Source: Lysobacter auxotrophicus
GTDB taxonomy: Bacteria > Pseudomonadota > Gammaproteobacteria > Xanthomonadales > Xanthomonadaceae
Direction: 5' to 3'
DNA length: 64,000 nt
Assembly (NCBI RefSeq): GCF_027924565.1
Contig: NZ_AP027041.1
Location: forward strand, 2,542,001-2,606,000
The notes under the pieces are model-generated. The model was not told the DNA's origin. It did not search any database and saw only the letters and a list, made by a program, of their open reading frames with translations. Made by a program: the position numbers and the translations under genes. Each line of letters begins with the position of its first letter. The stretch's first letter is position 1. Below, in pieces: positions 1 through 8,575 of this stretch.

Positions 1-17
1 GAAGGAGGCGCGACCCC

Positions 18-1088
18 GTGAACGTCAACGTTCCCGAGTACGGCATGACGCAGCGGCGTTCGACCTGGGCGCCGGCGGCGAACACGCTCAGCGCGATGCT
101 GCTGATCGCGGTCGGGCTGTTCGGGTGCTGGCTCGTCGGCACGCGCCCGCTGGACGTGGGCACCGACACGCAGACCTATGCCGGCTTCTTCCAGGGCCTG
201 AGTTCCGGCGGTGGCGAAACGCGACTGGAACCGGGTTTCGTCTATCTCACCTGGGGACTGTGGAAGCTGGGCCTGGGCGTCATCGGATACCAGACGGCGC
301 TGTTCGCCTTCATGCTCGGCACCATCTTCATCGCGACGCGTCGTTACCAGGACTACCTCGTCGGCGACGATCCGGTGCAGCGCCGCGGTTTCCTGACCTT
401 CCTCGGCGCGGCGATCATGCTGCTGTACGTATCGCCGATGTTCGTCAACGCGACGATCAACGCGGTGCGCCAGGGCCTGGCCGCGCTGCTGGTGTTCGCC
501 TCGCTGCTCTCGTTCCAGCGCAGGCAGTGGCTCGCGTTCGTCGTGCTCGGCGCGGTGGCGGCGAGCCTGCACCTGTCGTCGCTGCTCTACCTGGTGTTCG
601 CGCCGGTGCTGCTTTTCGGGACCAGGATGCAGCGCCTCATCGCCGTCATTGCGTTCGGGGCCTACGTCAGCGGGCTGTCGACGATGATCGTCCGCGCCTT
701 CATACCGGCGCTGTACGAGCTGATGATGACCTACACCGCGACCGACCGCTCGCGCGTCGGCGTGCGCATCGACTTCGCCGTGTTCTCGATCTTCTGGTAC
801 ATGCTGCCGTTCGTGCTGGCGCCGCTGGTGCGCGCCGAATATCGCGAGAAGATCAAGCAGAGCGCCGCGGTCTACCTGGTGATGACGCTGCCGTTCTTCG
901 CCGTGGGCTGGGGCTACTTCTCCAATCGCTACCTGCTGCCGGCGTGGCTGAGCGTGTCGCTGATCCTCGCCGCGATGCTCGTGCACAGCCGCGTCGCATT
1001 GCTGCGCAATCCGCTGCTGCTGCGCTTCGGGTTGATCCTGTCGTGCGCCGCGTTCTATTACTACGTCACCCACGAGATCCTCATCTGA
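18..1088 (+). CDS. EpsG-family polysaccharide polymerase (Wzy-like membrane protein)
   Basis: A 356-residue polytopic inner-membrane protein with about ten hydrophobic segments from residue 25 to the C-terminus. The early GTDTQTYAGFF stretch (about residues 48-58), with its G-x-D-x-x-x-Y spacing, is typical of the EpsG family, which polymerises exopolysaccharide repeat units at the membrane. The start is a GTG preceded by AAGGAGG at bases 2-8, so the gene is complete although it begins at the window edge. It lies 4 bases before the YdcF-like gene and shortly upstream of a Wza-type exporter, so it is probably part of the end of an exopolysaccharide operon. The family is inferred from the overall pattern; the polymer made cannot be told. 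Confidence 0.75.
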   Translation: MNVNVPEYGMTQRRSTWAPAANTLSAMLLIAVGLFGCWLVGTRPLDVGTDTQTYAGFFQGLSSGGGETRLEPGFVYLTWGLWKLGLGVIGYQTALFAFMLGTIFIATRRYQDYLVGDDPVQRRGFLTFLGAAIMLLYVSPMFVNATINAVRQGLAALLVFASLLSFQRRQWLAFVVLGAVAASLHLSSLLYLVFAPVLLFGTRMQRLIAVIAFGAYVSGLSTMIVRAFIPALYELMMTYTATDRSRVGVRIDFAVFSIFWYMLPFVLAPLVRAEYREKIKQSAAVYLVMTLPFFAVGWGYFSNRYLLPAWLSVSLILAAMLVHSRVALLRNPLLLRFGLILSCAAFYYYVTHEILI

Positions 1089-1092
1089 CGCA

Positions 1093-1857
1093 ATGCAGGC
1101 CCTGCAATCGTTGCTCGTCGCCCTGACCTATCCCCCTGCCCTCACCGCCGCGCTGCTCATTGCGGCGGCGCTGATGGCGCTCATCCGCTGGCAGCGCGTC
1201 GCCGTCGCGACCGCCGTGCTCGCGTTCGCATGGTCGGGCGTGCTCGCCATTCCCAGCGTGTCCGACTGGGTACGCGGGCGCATCGAACGCCAGTATCCGC
1301 CCGTCGATGAAGCCACCTTGCCGCAGGCCGACGCGATCGTCGTGCTCGGCGGCGCCACGCACTTCTACTGGCTCGAACGCCAGAACGTCACCGCCTACGA
1401 CCTGGAAAACAGCCGCCTGGCCGCCGGTGCGCGCGCGTGGCTCGCGGGCAAGGCGCCGGTCGTCGTGCTGTCCGGCGGCGGCGACAACGGCGGCAACGAA
1501 GCGGCGAGCGAGGCGCGCATCATGGAGCACGCGATCCAGCGGCTCGGCGTTCCGCGCAAGGCGCTGCTGCTGGAAACCAAGAGCCGCAACACGCGCGACA
1601 ACGCGCGCTACACGGCCGAACTCGCCGACCAGCACGGTTTCCATCGCATCCTGCTGGTGACCTCGTCGCTGCACATGCCGCGCGCGGTGATCGAATTCCG
1701 CCGCGCCGGCGTGGACATCACGCCGGTACCGGTTCCCGAAAGCGGCAAGCGCGAGCGCTGGACGCAGCGGTGGGTCCCATCACGCCGCGCGTTATGGCGC
1801 AGTGGACGCGCGATCAAGGAAATGGGAGCGATCGTGATGGCGCGTCTACGGAACTGA
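1093..1857 (+). CDS. YdcF/ElyC family protein (DUF218)
   Basis: A 254-residue protein with two N-terminal membrane segments (about residues 13-30 and 37-55) followed by a DUF218 domain. Family landmarks seen: ADAIVVLGG, SRLAAGARAW, VVLSGGG, ETKSRNTRDNA and LLVTSSLHMPRA. DUF218 proteins (YdcF, SanA, ElyC) act at the cell envelope and some affect lipid-carrier or polysaccharide metabolism, but the reaction is not settled. The gene starts 4 bases after the EpsG-like gene, so they are almost certainly cotranscribed, and the domain faces the periplasm if the two-helix topology is right. A role in exopolysaccharide or lipid-carrier handling is inferred from context only. Confidence 0.8.
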   Translation: MQALQSLLVALTYPPALTAALLIAAALMALIRWQRVAVATAVLAFAWSGVLAIPSVSDWVRGRIERQYPPVDEATLPQADAIVVLGGATHFYWLERQNVTAYDLENSRLAAGARAWLAGKAPVVVLSGGGDNGGNEAASEARIMEHAIQRLGVPRKALLLETKSRNTRDNARYTAELADQHGFHRILLVTSSLHMPRAVIEFRRAGVDITPVPVPESGKRERWTQRWVPSRRALWRSGRAIKEMGAIVMARLRN

Positions 1858-2092
1858 ACGACGCGTGCCTGCGTTCACATCGCGCGTTCGCATCGCTGAA
1901 TGCAACTGCACTGTGCGCTCATCCGATCACGCCGCGTGCGCTACGCGCGCTCTAGGCTTCGGTGGCGAACACAGGGACATCGCAACGTTCACAACGTCGT
2001 ACCACCCGGCTGCGTCTGAGATGGACATCGTGACGAAAGGCACTGCGACCGAACGCGCACGCATGCCGCGCCAAGAACCCGAGGGCCATGCA

Positions 2093-3187
2093 TTGAAGAC
2101 GCTCACTCTTGCCTGCTCGGTCGCCATCGCGACTGTGATCACCGGCTGTACCGGCCAGCAGATGACGCGCGGCGGCATCCAGGATTCGCGCTTCATCGGT
2201 GGCGAGGTGAAGATGGTGCCGATCACCGCCGAGGTCGTCTCCGCGCCCGCCCCGAAAGCCGTCGTGCCGCAGGAACTGCTGTCGTTCCAGGGCGAAACCT
2301 ACAAGATCCAGCCCGGCGACACGCTCATCGTCACCGTGTGGGACCACCCCGAACTGACCACACCGGCCGGCAACCAGCAGCAGGCCGTCACCAACGGTCG
2401 ACTGGTGCAGCCTGACGGCACGTTCTATTTCCCGTATGCCGGGAAGCTCAACGTCACCGGCATGACGATCGAGGACCTGCGCAGCACGCTGACCTCGCGG
2501 CTGGCGAAGTACCTCACCAATCCGCAGCTGGACGTCAACGTCGTGGGCTTCGGCAGCCGCGTCGCGCTGCAGGGCGCGTTCGTCGACACCACGCCGCAGG
2601 ACGTCACCACCGTGCCGATGACGCTGTCGCAGGTCGTGGGCCGCGCGCGCATCGACGTCGCGCAGGCGGATCTGTCGGGGCTCGTGCTCACGCGCGATGG
2701 CCGCAACTACAACCTGGACCTCGACGCCCTCAACCGCGATGGCAACGTCGCGCAGGACATCTACCTCAAGCCGGGCGATCGCCTCTTCCTGCCGTTCAAC
2801 GACCGCAAGGAGGTCTATGTCATCGGCGAGGTCGCGCGTCCGCAGGCGCTCACCTTCAAGACGACCGATGTCACGCTTACGCAGGCGTTGGGTCGCGCGG
2901 GCGGTCTGAATCCCATCACGTCGAAGGGTGAGGCGGTCTACGTGATCCGCGGGCTCGAAGACATGGGAACGCCGCAGGCGACGCAGGGCGCCGCGACCGT
3001 GTACCAGCTCGACGCGAAATCGCCGGTCGCCTTCGCACTGGGCGACAAGTTCCGGCTCAAGCCCGGCGACGTCGTGTGGGTCGGCCCGGCCGGCGTGACG
3101 CGCTGGAACCGCTTCCTGTCGCAGTTGCTGCCGCTGTCCTCGCTCGTGACGAATGCCGCCTCGGCCCAGTACGACCTGACGCGGTAA
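2093..3187 (+). CDS. Polysaccharide export outer-membrane lipoprotein (Wza family)
   Basis: A Wza/Poly_export-type protein that would form the outer-membrane channel for exopolysaccharide. From a TTG at 2093 the product is 364 residues and begins with a lipoprotein signal (hydrophobic stretch then VITGC). After it come the polysaccharide-export domain (YKIQPGDTLIVTVW, then PDGTFYFPYAGKLNVTGMT) and at least two SLBB-like segments (VYVIGEVARPQAL and the region near the C-terminus). TTG is chosen because it sits directly before the signal peptide and 7 bases after GAGGG. In-frame ATGs at 2063 and 2021 are alternatives that would put a non-signal-like extension in front. The 235 bases between the previous gene and this start look non-coding. 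Confidence 0.85.
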   Translation: MKTLTLACSVAIATVITGCTGQQMTRGGIQDSRFIGGEVKMVPITAEVVSAPAPKAVVPQELLSFQGETYKIQPGDTLIVTVWDHPELTTPAGNQQQAVTNGRLVQPDGTFYFPYAGKLNVTGMTIEDLRSTLTSRLAKYLTNPQLDVNVVGFGSRVALQGAFVDTTPQDVTTVPMTLSQVVGRARIDVAQADLSGLVLTRDGRNYNLDLDALNRDGNVAQDIYLKPGDRLFLPFNDRKEVYVIGEVARPQALTFKTTDVTLTQALGRAGGLNPITSKGEAVYVIRGLEDMGTPQATQGAATVYQLDAKSPVAFALGDKFRLKPGDVVWVGPAGVTRWNRFLSQLLPLSSLVTNAASAQYDLTR

Positions 3188-3213
3188 CGGCCCGGATTCA
3201 AGCGGGGGTTGAG

Positions 3214-3243
3214 GAGAAAGAGGAGCTTGCGCTCCTCTTTCTC
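3214..3243 (+). terminator. Intrinsic terminator after the export gene
   Basis: A perfect 13-base inverted repeat (GAGAAAGAGGAGC, loop TTGC, GCTCCTCTTTCTC) starts 27 bases after the stop of the Wza-type gene and runs into CTTTGGG. The T-rich right arm makes a Rho-independent terminator likely. It closes the exopolysaccharide transcription unit. Confidence 0.75.
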
Positions 3244-3327
3244 TTTGGGCGCATGACGGATGTCGATTCGCAAGCCCTGCGCTCGTCGGGGAAGATGAGG
3301 CGACCCGCCTCGTCATCCGGAGCGTCC

Positions 3328-3984
3328 ATGCTGCAGCTGTATGCCCACCCGTTTTCCTCGTATTCGCAGAAGGTCCTGACCGCGCTGTACGAGAACGGCA
3401 CGCCGTTCGAATGGAAACTGCTCGAATCGCCCGAGGGCGACGCCTGGCGCGAGCTGGTCGCGATGTGGCCGGTGCGGCGCTTCCCGGTGCTGGTCGAGGA
3501 CGGCCGCATGGTCGCCGAGGCCAGCTGCATCATCGAATACCTGCACGTGCATCATCCCGGCCCGGTGAAGCTGATCCCGGACGACGCCGACGAGGCGATA
3601 AAGGTGCGGATGATGGACCGTTTCTTCGACCACTACATCTCCACGCCGCAGCAGAAGTTCGTCTTCGACGCGCTACGCCCCGAGGGCAAGCACGACGCGT
3701 ACGGCGTGGAGGAAGCGCGCACGATGCTCGAAAACGCGTACGCGTGGCTCGACGGCGTGATGCGCGACCGCCAATGGGCGGCGGGCGAGCGTTTCAGCCT
3801 GGCCGACTGTGGCGCCGGGCCGTTCCTGTTCTATGCCGACTGGACGCATCGCATCGATGCGCGTTACGCCAACGTGCGTGCGTATCGCGCGCGGCTGCTC
3901 GCGCGCCCGGCGTTCGCACGCGCGGTGGACGAAGCCCGCCCGTATCGGCCGTACTTCCCGCTCGGCGCACCCGACCGGGACTAG
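3328..3984 (+). CDS. Glutathione S-transferase family protein
   Basis: A 218-residue soluble GST-fold protein. The N-terminal thioredoxin-like domain begins LYAHPFSSYSQKVLTAL, with serines in the usual active-site position, and carries the cis-proline region RRFPVLVEDGRMVAEASCIIEYL, whose E-A-S matches the glutathione gamma-glutamyl contact (usually ES). The alpha-helical C-terminal domain includes AAGERFSLADCGAGPFL, the conserved N-capping region. It would conjugate or reduce electrophiles with glutathione; the substrate is unknown. The start ATG at 3328 fits the beginning of the domain. It stands alone after the terminator at 3214-3243. Confidence 0.85.
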   Translation: MLQLYAHPFSSYSQKVLTALYENGTPFEWKLLESPEGDAWRELVAMWPVRRFPVLVEDGRMVAEASCIIEYLHVHHPGPVKLIPDDADEAIKVRMMDRFFDHYISTPQQKFVFDALRPEGKHDAYGVEEARTMLENAYAWLDGVMRDRQWAAGERFSLADCGAGPFLFYADWTHRIDARYANVRAYRARLLARPAFARAVDEARPYRPYFPLGAPDRD

Positions 3985-4067
3985 TCGCGACTCGTCGGGA
4001 CCAGCGGCGACTGGACCTCGCCGTCGCCGCGCGGGCATGATGCGCGCTGCTCGTTCGGGGACCGCGC

Positions 4068-4961
4068 ATGCTGCTGATCGTCACCGCTGTGATCCTGCTG
4101 GCCGGACCGGCGCTGCTCGCGCTGGCCGGCGTGTTCGCTGCCGACAAAGACGCGAACGTCGCCGCGCGCACGCGCTGGAGCTGGAGGACGGTTGTCGTCT
4201 CCACCCTGCTCTACACGCTCGCGTTCAACCTGACGTTCTTCGTGCAGGAAGTCTTCCTCGTGGTGCCCAAGGCGCTCACGCCGGGCCTTGCGCCGACGCT
4301 GTTCCACAACAACCACAGCTGGACCGGCGAGAACCCGCTCGCGAGCCTGTTCCAGGGCACCGGCGCACTCGCCACCGCGCTCGTCGGGCTCGCGTGCCTC
4401 GTCGCGCTTCGTGCGGGCCGTCCGCGGGCAGGCGCGTGGCGACTGTTCGTGGTGTGGATGGCGTACTGCGGCCTGCTGATGGCGCTGCCGCAGGTGGTGA
4501 TCGGCGCGCTGAGCACCGGCAGCGACGTCGGCATGGCGATGGAGTATTTCGGTCTGTCGCCGCAGACGAAGACCGTCATGGCGTGGATCGCGCTCGTCGC
4601 CATCGCCGTCGTGTCGCTCGCGTTGCTGCGGCCGGTGCTGGAACTCGCCGACGAGCCGGCCGACGTCGCCACGCGTTGCGCGCGCACGCGCTTCGTGTTG
4701 CAGACGGTCGCCTTGCCGATGCTGCTGGGCACGGCGCTGGTGATTCCCTTCCGCATCCCGCGCGAGGCGCTGGAAGTGGTGCTGCTGCCGCTGATCGTCG
4801 GCGTCCCCGGCGCGCTGTGGATGCTCGCCGGTGCGTGGCGCGTCCGCGACGTGCGCGCCAATGGCGTGGCGATGCGGGCGTTCGTGACGCCGCTGCTGGC
4901 GGCGATCGTCCTGCTGCTGGTGTTCCAGCTGGTGCTGCGGCCGGGCGTCGCGTTCTACTGA
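4068..4961 (+). CDS. Polytopic membrane protein of unknown function
   Basis: A 297-residue hydrophobic protein with about seven predicted membrane segments: an N-terminal anchor (residues 3-24), a helix near 42-60, a soluble-looking loop containing FHNNHSWTGENP, then further helices to the C-terminus. I do not recognise a family. The His/Asn-rich loop after the second helix is the only conspicuous polar feature. It is monocistronic, between a GST and a VOC protein, with no clear functional link to either. Codon use matches the surroundings, so it looks like a resident gene. Confidence 0.75.
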   Translation: MLLIVTAVILLAGPALLALAGVFAADKDANVAARTRWSWRTVVVSTLLYTLAFNLTFFVQEVFLVVPKALTPGLAPTLFHNNHSWTGENPLASLFQGTGALATALVGLACLVALRAGRPRAGAWRLFVVWMAYCGLLMALPQVVIGALSTGSDVGMAMEYFGLSPQTKTVMAWIALVAIAVVSLALLRPVLELADEPADVATRCARTRFVLQTVALPMLLGTALVIPFRIPREALEVVLLPLIVGVPGALWMLAGAWRVRDVRANGVAMRAFVTPLLAAIVLLLVFQLVLRPGVAFY

Positions 4962-5015
4962 GGCATCACGCCGGCGGGCGCATGCTTCGCGCTTTCCCGC
5001 CGGGAGAGCGCAGGC

Positions 5016-5492
5016 ATGGCCGTCGACCCGATTCCGCCCGGATACCAGCGCATCACGCCCGGCATCGTCGTGGGCGACGCGAAGGACGCCATCGCGTTCT
5101 ACGAGAACGCCTTCGGCGCGAAACAGACCTACCGGCTCGACCTCGGCGACAAGGTGGCGCATGCGGAAATGCGCATCGGCGATGCGCGTTTCATGCTGTC
5201 GGACGAATTCCCCGAGTGGGACGCGCTGGGCCCCGAATCGCGCGGCGGCACCACCGGCAGCCTGCTGGTCTACGTCGACGACGTGGACGCCGCGTTCGAC
5301 CGCGCGATCAAGGCCGGCGCCACCGTGTTGCAGGCCGTGGAAAACCAGTTCTGGGGCGACCGGATGGGCACGGTCGTGGACCCGTTCGGCCATCGCTGGA
5401 TGCTCGGCACGCACGTCGAGGACGTAAGCGAGGACGAGATGCGCCGGCGTGGCGAGGAATGGGCGGCGAGCCAGTCGAACGGTGACGAGTGA
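5016..5492 (+). CDS. VOC family protein (PhnB/glyoxalase-like)
   Basis: A 158-residue single-domain vicinal-oxygen-chelate protein. Two beta-alpha-beta-beta-beta modules can be read: TPGIVVGDAKDAIAFYENAFGAKQ with HAEMRIGDARFMLSD, and LLVYVDDVDAAFDRAIKAGA with GDRMGTVVDPFGHRWML. This layout matches the PhnB-like subfamily (YdfO/PhnB 3-demethylubiquinone-like), whose members often have no defined substrate. The last 20 residues (EDEMRRRGEEWAAS) are the usual charged tail. It is preceded by GGGAGAGCGCAGGC; no operon partner. Confidence 0.85.
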   Translation: MAVDPIPPGYQRITPGIVVGDAKDAIAFYENAFGAKQTYRLDLGDKVAHAEMRIGDARFMLSDEFPEWDALGPESRGGTTGSLLVYVDDVDAAFDRAIKAGATVLQAVENQFWGDRMGTVVDPFGHRWMLGTHVEDVSEDEMRRRGEEWAASQSNGDE

Positions 5493-5659
5493 AGCGCAAC
5501 GCGCGACGCGCGCGCCTCGCTCGCGCTCGCTGATCGTTCGCCTCGTTCGACCTCGCCCGTAAAGACCGCGTCGCCAGGCACGGCACGTTTCTTCTCGGCT
5601 CCCTTACGGCGTCCTTCCGACACTGCGTGCATTCCCTGGACGCACACACGAGGAGCCTC

Positions 5660-6526
5660 ATGGCCGTGCCCGATTACCCCCGCCCGCCGTTCAAACCGCA
5701 GCAGCAGTCCTTCCCCGGCAAGACGGCGAAGATGGACCCCAGGCCCGATCACGGCGAGGAAAGTTACGTCGGCCACGGCCTGCTCAAGGGCAAGAAGGCG
5801 TTGATCACCGGCGGTGACAGCGGCATCGGCGCCGCCGTGGCGATCGCCTACGCACGCGAAGGTGCCGACGTCGCGATCGTCCACCTGCCGACCGAGGAAC
5901 ACGACGCGGCGCAGGTGCTCGAACAGATCAGACAGGCCGGTGTCGAAGGCGTCGCCTACGCCTGCGACATCAGCGACCCGCAGCAGGCCGAATCGATGAT
6001 CGCCGAAGCGGCGAAGACGTTCGGGCGCATCGACGTGCTGGTCAACAACGCGGCCTACCAGCAGTACTACGAGAAGCTGGAAGAGATTACGCTGGAGGAA
6101 TGGAAGAAACATTTCGACACGAACGTACACGCGCCGTTCAACCTGGTGCGCCTTGCGCTGCCGCACATGCGCGAGGGCGCTTCGATCATCAACACCGCGT
6201 CGGTGCAATCGAAGAAGCCGTCGCCCAACATCCTGCCCTACGCCTCGACGAAGGGCGCCATCGCCAACCTGACGCTGGGCCTCGCCGGGTTGCTCGCCGA
6301 GAAGAACATCCGCGTCAACGCGGTGCTGCCGGGCCCGATCTGGACGCCGTTCATTCCGGCCGGCATGGACGAGGAGGAAGTGAAGCACTTCGGCGAGTCG
6401 GTGCCGTTCAAGCGTCCGGGCCAGCCGGCCGAACTCGCATCGGCGTACGTCATGCTCGCGGCGGATACGGCGAGCTACACCTCCGGCGCGCTGCTGACCG
6501 TTGCCGGCGGCGCCCCGATGTTCTGA
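5660..6526 (+). CDS. SDR family oxidoreductase (YghA/GspA39-type)
   Basis: A 288-residue short-chain dehydrogenase. The Rossmann motif TGGDSGIG (about residues 54-61), NNAA, the catalytic Ser in INTASV and the YASTK catalytic Tyr/Lys pair are all intact. The long N-terminal extension (PRPPFKPQQQSFPGKTAKMDPRPDHGEESY) is characteristic of the general-stress/YghA group of SDRs. NAD(P) is the expected cofactor; the substrate is unknown. The ATG at 5660 follows GAGGAG with good spacing and is preferred to the upstream GTG at 5627. The mechanosensitive channel gene follows 34 bases later. Confidence 0.9.
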   Translation: MAVPDYPRPPFKPQQQSFPGKTAKMDPRPDHGEESYVGHGLLKGKKALITGGDSGIGAAVAIAYAREGADVAIVHLPTEEHDAAQVLEQIRQAGVEGVAYACDISDPQQAESMIAEAAKTFGRIDVLVNNAAYQQYYEKLEEITLEEWKKHFDTNVHAPFNLVRLALPHMREGASIINTASVQSKKPSPNILPYASTKGAIANLTLGLAGLLAEKNIRVNAVLPGPIWTPFIPAGMDEEEVKHFGESVPFKRPGQPAELASAYVMLAADTASYTSGALLTVAGGAPMF

Positions 6527-6560
6527 TGCCTGCACGCGCATCGCGCGCGGGGAGCGCGCG

Positions 6561-7133
6561 ATGAACGTGTTCTCTCCCGCGGGCCACCTTCCCAATGTGA
6601 AGTGGGTGCGCGAAGGCGTGGACCTGATCGTGCCGCTCGGCGAAGCGGCCCTCATCCTCGTCGCCGCATGGCTGCTGCGCCTGCTGTTGCGCAAGGCGCT
6701 GGGCCGCGTCTGCGCCCGTTACGAATTGCCGCCGGAAATGACCATCGGCGCGCGCCGCGTGGTCGGCACGCTGATCTACGTGGTGGCGTTCTTCCTGATC
6801 CTGCAGCGGCTGGGTGTATCGGCGTCGGTACTGTGGACGGCGATCACCGGCTTCGCCGCGGTGGCGGCGGTGGCGTTCTTCGCCGCGTGGAGCGTGCTGT
6901 CGAACATCTTCTGCACGTTCCTGATCCTCACCTCGCGCCCGTTCCGCCTGCACGACGAGATCGAGCTGCTGGAAAACGGCGAGAAGCCCGGGCTCAAGGG
7001 CCGCGTGGTGGACATCAATCTGATCTACACCACCTTGCAGGAAACGCGCCCGGACGGATCGGACACGACGCTGCAGATTCCGAACAGCCAGTTCTTCCAG
7101 CGCTCCATACGGCGGTGGCGCAACGCGGGGTGA
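6561..7133 (+). CDS. Small mechanosensitive ion channel (MscS family)
   Basis: A 190-residue MscS-type protein, short for the family. There are three hydrophobic segments (about 22-45, 64-82 and 88-115), the last being the Ala/Gly-rich pore helix (AAVAAVAFFAAWSVLSNIFC), and then the start of the beta domain (FRLHDEIELLENG, LKGRVVDINLIYTTLQ, LQIPNSQFFQRSIRR). The usual alpha-beta C-terminal cage is missing, so this is a minimal MscS, not obviously a truncation because the end is clean. It would act as an osmotic release valve in the inner membrane. Preceded by GGGGAGCGCGCG. Confidence 0.85.
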   Translation: MNVFSPAGHLPNVKWVREGVDLIVPLGEAALILVAAWLLRLLLRKALGRVCARYELPPEMTIGARRVVGTLIYVVAFFLILQRLGVSASVLWTAITGFAAVAAVAFFAAWSVLSNIFCTFLILTSRPFRLHDEIELLENGEKPGLKGRVVDINLIYTTLQETRPDGSDTTLQIPNSQFFQRSIRRWRNAG

Positions 7134-7178
7134 GGCTGCCGTCATCCCGGCGCAGACCGGGACGACAGCAACTGGAGA

Positions 7179-7206
7179 CGCCCTTCCCGCCGAAGCGGAA
7201 AGGGCG
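7179..7206. terminator. Hairpin between convergent genes
   Basis: CGCCCTTCCCGC and GCGGAAAGGGCG form a 12-base stem with one mismatch and a CGAA tetraloop. It lies between the ends of the MscS gene (+) and the TerC gene (-). An imperfect GTCATCCCGG-type repeat arm precedes it at 7141-7166. A bidirectional terminator is the likely role, although no clear T-run follows. Confidence 0.4.
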
Positions 7207-7214
7207 GCCAGGCA

Positions 7215-7982
7215 CTACTCTGACGGCGCTTCCTCGTACCGCTCGCGCAGTTTCACCGGCTCGGTCTTCGCCGCTTCGCGCTTGCGGATCCACAGGTTGA
7301 TCATCTCGACGAACACCGAGAAGGCCATCGCCGTGTAGATGTAACCCTTGCGGATGTGCTGGCCGAAACCGTCGGCGATCAGCACCAGGCCGATCATGAT
7401 CAGGAAGCTCAGCGCGAGGATCTTCACCGTCGGGTGGCGTTCGACGAAATCGCCGATCGGCCGGGCGAAGGCCAGCATGAAGACGATCGAGATCAGGATC
7501 GCGGCGACCATCACCCAGCGCTCGTCCACCATGCCCACGGCGGTGATGATCGAGTCGAGCGAGAACACGATGTCCAGCACCATGATCTGCGCGATCACGC
7601 CGGCGAACGTCGCGCCGGCCACCTTGCCCGACGACACGGTCTCGCTCGCGCCTTCGAGTTTCTGGTGGATCTCGTGGGTAGCCTTCGCGATCAGGAACAG
7701 GCCGCCGCCGATCAGGATCAGGTCGCGCCAGGAGAACGCGTTGCCGAATACCTCGAACAGCGGCTTGGTCAGGCCGACGATCCAGGCGATGGTCAACAGC
7801 AGGCCCAGGCGCGTGATCGCGGCGAGCGCGATGCCGAGCTTGCGCGCCTTGTTGCGCTGGTGCGGCGGCAGTTTGCCGGCAAGGATGGAGATGAAGATGA
7901 TGTTGTCGATGCCGAGCACGAGCTCGAGCGCCGTCAACGTGGCCAGGGCGATCCAGATTTCGGGATTTAGCAGGATTTCCAT
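7215..7982 (-). CDS. TerC family membrane protein (probable Mn2+ exporter)
   Basis: A 255-residue polytopic protein of the TerC/YoaE-like family with about seven membrane helices. Acidic intramembrane motifs typical of the family are present: LELVLGIDNIIFI near the N-terminus and VLDIVFSLDSIITAVG in the middle, each with a conserved Asp, and a C-terminal VEMINLW. TerC proteins of this kind (Alx, MntX/YkoY types) export manganese. The ATG at 7982 starts exactly at the conserved MEILLNPEIW. A yybP-ykoY-type leader lies about 140 bases upstream on the same strand, which strongly supports manganese control and function. Confidence 0.88.
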   Translation of the reverse strand: MEILLNPEIWIALATLTALELVLGIDNIIFISILAGKLPPHQRNKARKLGIALAAITRLGLLLTIAWIVGLTKPLFEVFGNAFSWRDLILIGGGLFLIAKATHEIHQKLEGASETVSSGKVAGATFAGVIAQIMVLDIVFSLDSIITAVGMVDERWVMVAAILISIVFMLAFARPIGDFVERHPTVKILALSFLIMIGLVLIADGFGQHIRKGYIYTAMAFSVFVEMINLWIRKREAAKTEPVKLRERYEEAPSE

Positions 7983-8109
7983 CGGATGGATTCGGTTCGG
8001 TGGATGGGAACCGCAATCCACGCGCGAAACGCATCCGTCGGATCGTTCGAGCACCCGTCGCTCGAATCGAGCCAGCTGCTCGAATCGGGCAAGCTGCTGG
8101 GACGGGTGG

Positions 8110-8250
8110 AATCCGGACGCACCTTCGCCGTGGCCTTACGGCGAAGGTCTTGCTCACAGGCCCGGCGGCCTGCTGCTGCACCGGGGCGGTCCTGTTGCAG
8201 GACGACCCGTAATGACGGCGACAGCACGATGGAGCTACTCCCCTTCTGCG
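8110..8250 (-). promoter_or_regulatory. yybP-ykoY type manganese riboswitch upstream of terC
   Basis: On the minus strand the leader of the TerC gene carries AAGGGGAGTAGCTCC (GGGGAGTAG at 8243 to 8235). Further downstream comes TGAGCAAGACCTTCGCC, followed by a perfect 11-base stem ACCTTCGCCGT/ACGGCGAAGGT (8148 to 8121). These two blocks are the conserved halves of the yybP-ykoY Mn2+-sensing RNA, which commonly sits upstream of TerC and other manganese export genes. An intervening pairing (CCTGC...GCAGG) is also visible. The outer boundaries given are approximate. Recognition is by eye; no covariance model was run. Confidence 0.8.
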
Positions 8251-8292
8251 GCGATCCTAGCACGCGCGATGCGCCGCGACGGAACGGGACGT

Positions 8293-8466
8293 TCAGGCAT
8301 GGCCCGCACTCAGGCGGCGCAGGCGCAACTGGTGTTCGGCGCGGTCGGCGCGCGTGGGTTTGCGCGCGTCCTCGCGCCGCGGCAGACGGACGAGTCGCGG
8401 CGCGCGGGGACGGGTCGAGATCGCGTCCGGCACCGGGGGAGGAGTCGGCAGCTTGCGGGTGGCCAT
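8293..8466 (-). CDS. Small basic proline/arginine-rich protein, hypothetical
   Basis: A 57-residue reading frame (MATRKLPTPPPVPDAIST to RLRRLSAGHA) just upstream of the manganese leader and on the same strand as terC. It is rich in Pro at the N-terminus and in Arg/Lys/Glu after it, with no membrane segment. Codons end mostly in G or C as in neighbouring genes, and the length fits small conserved proteins seen in this family of bacteria. The ribosome site is weak (AGG about 14 bases upstream). It may be real or chance; no function can be suggested. Confidence 0.4.
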   Translation of the reverse strand: MATRKLPTPPPVPDAISTRPRAPRLVRLPRREDARKPTRADRAEHQLRLRRLSAGHA

Positions 8467-8575
8467 GGGGGATCAAACCTGTCGTTCGGGCGATCAGCAT
8501 CGGGGCTGGAGGGTTAAGCCGGAGCGAAGCAAACATTCGTCGCGGCACCGCCGACGCACACCGGAAACCATGCCG

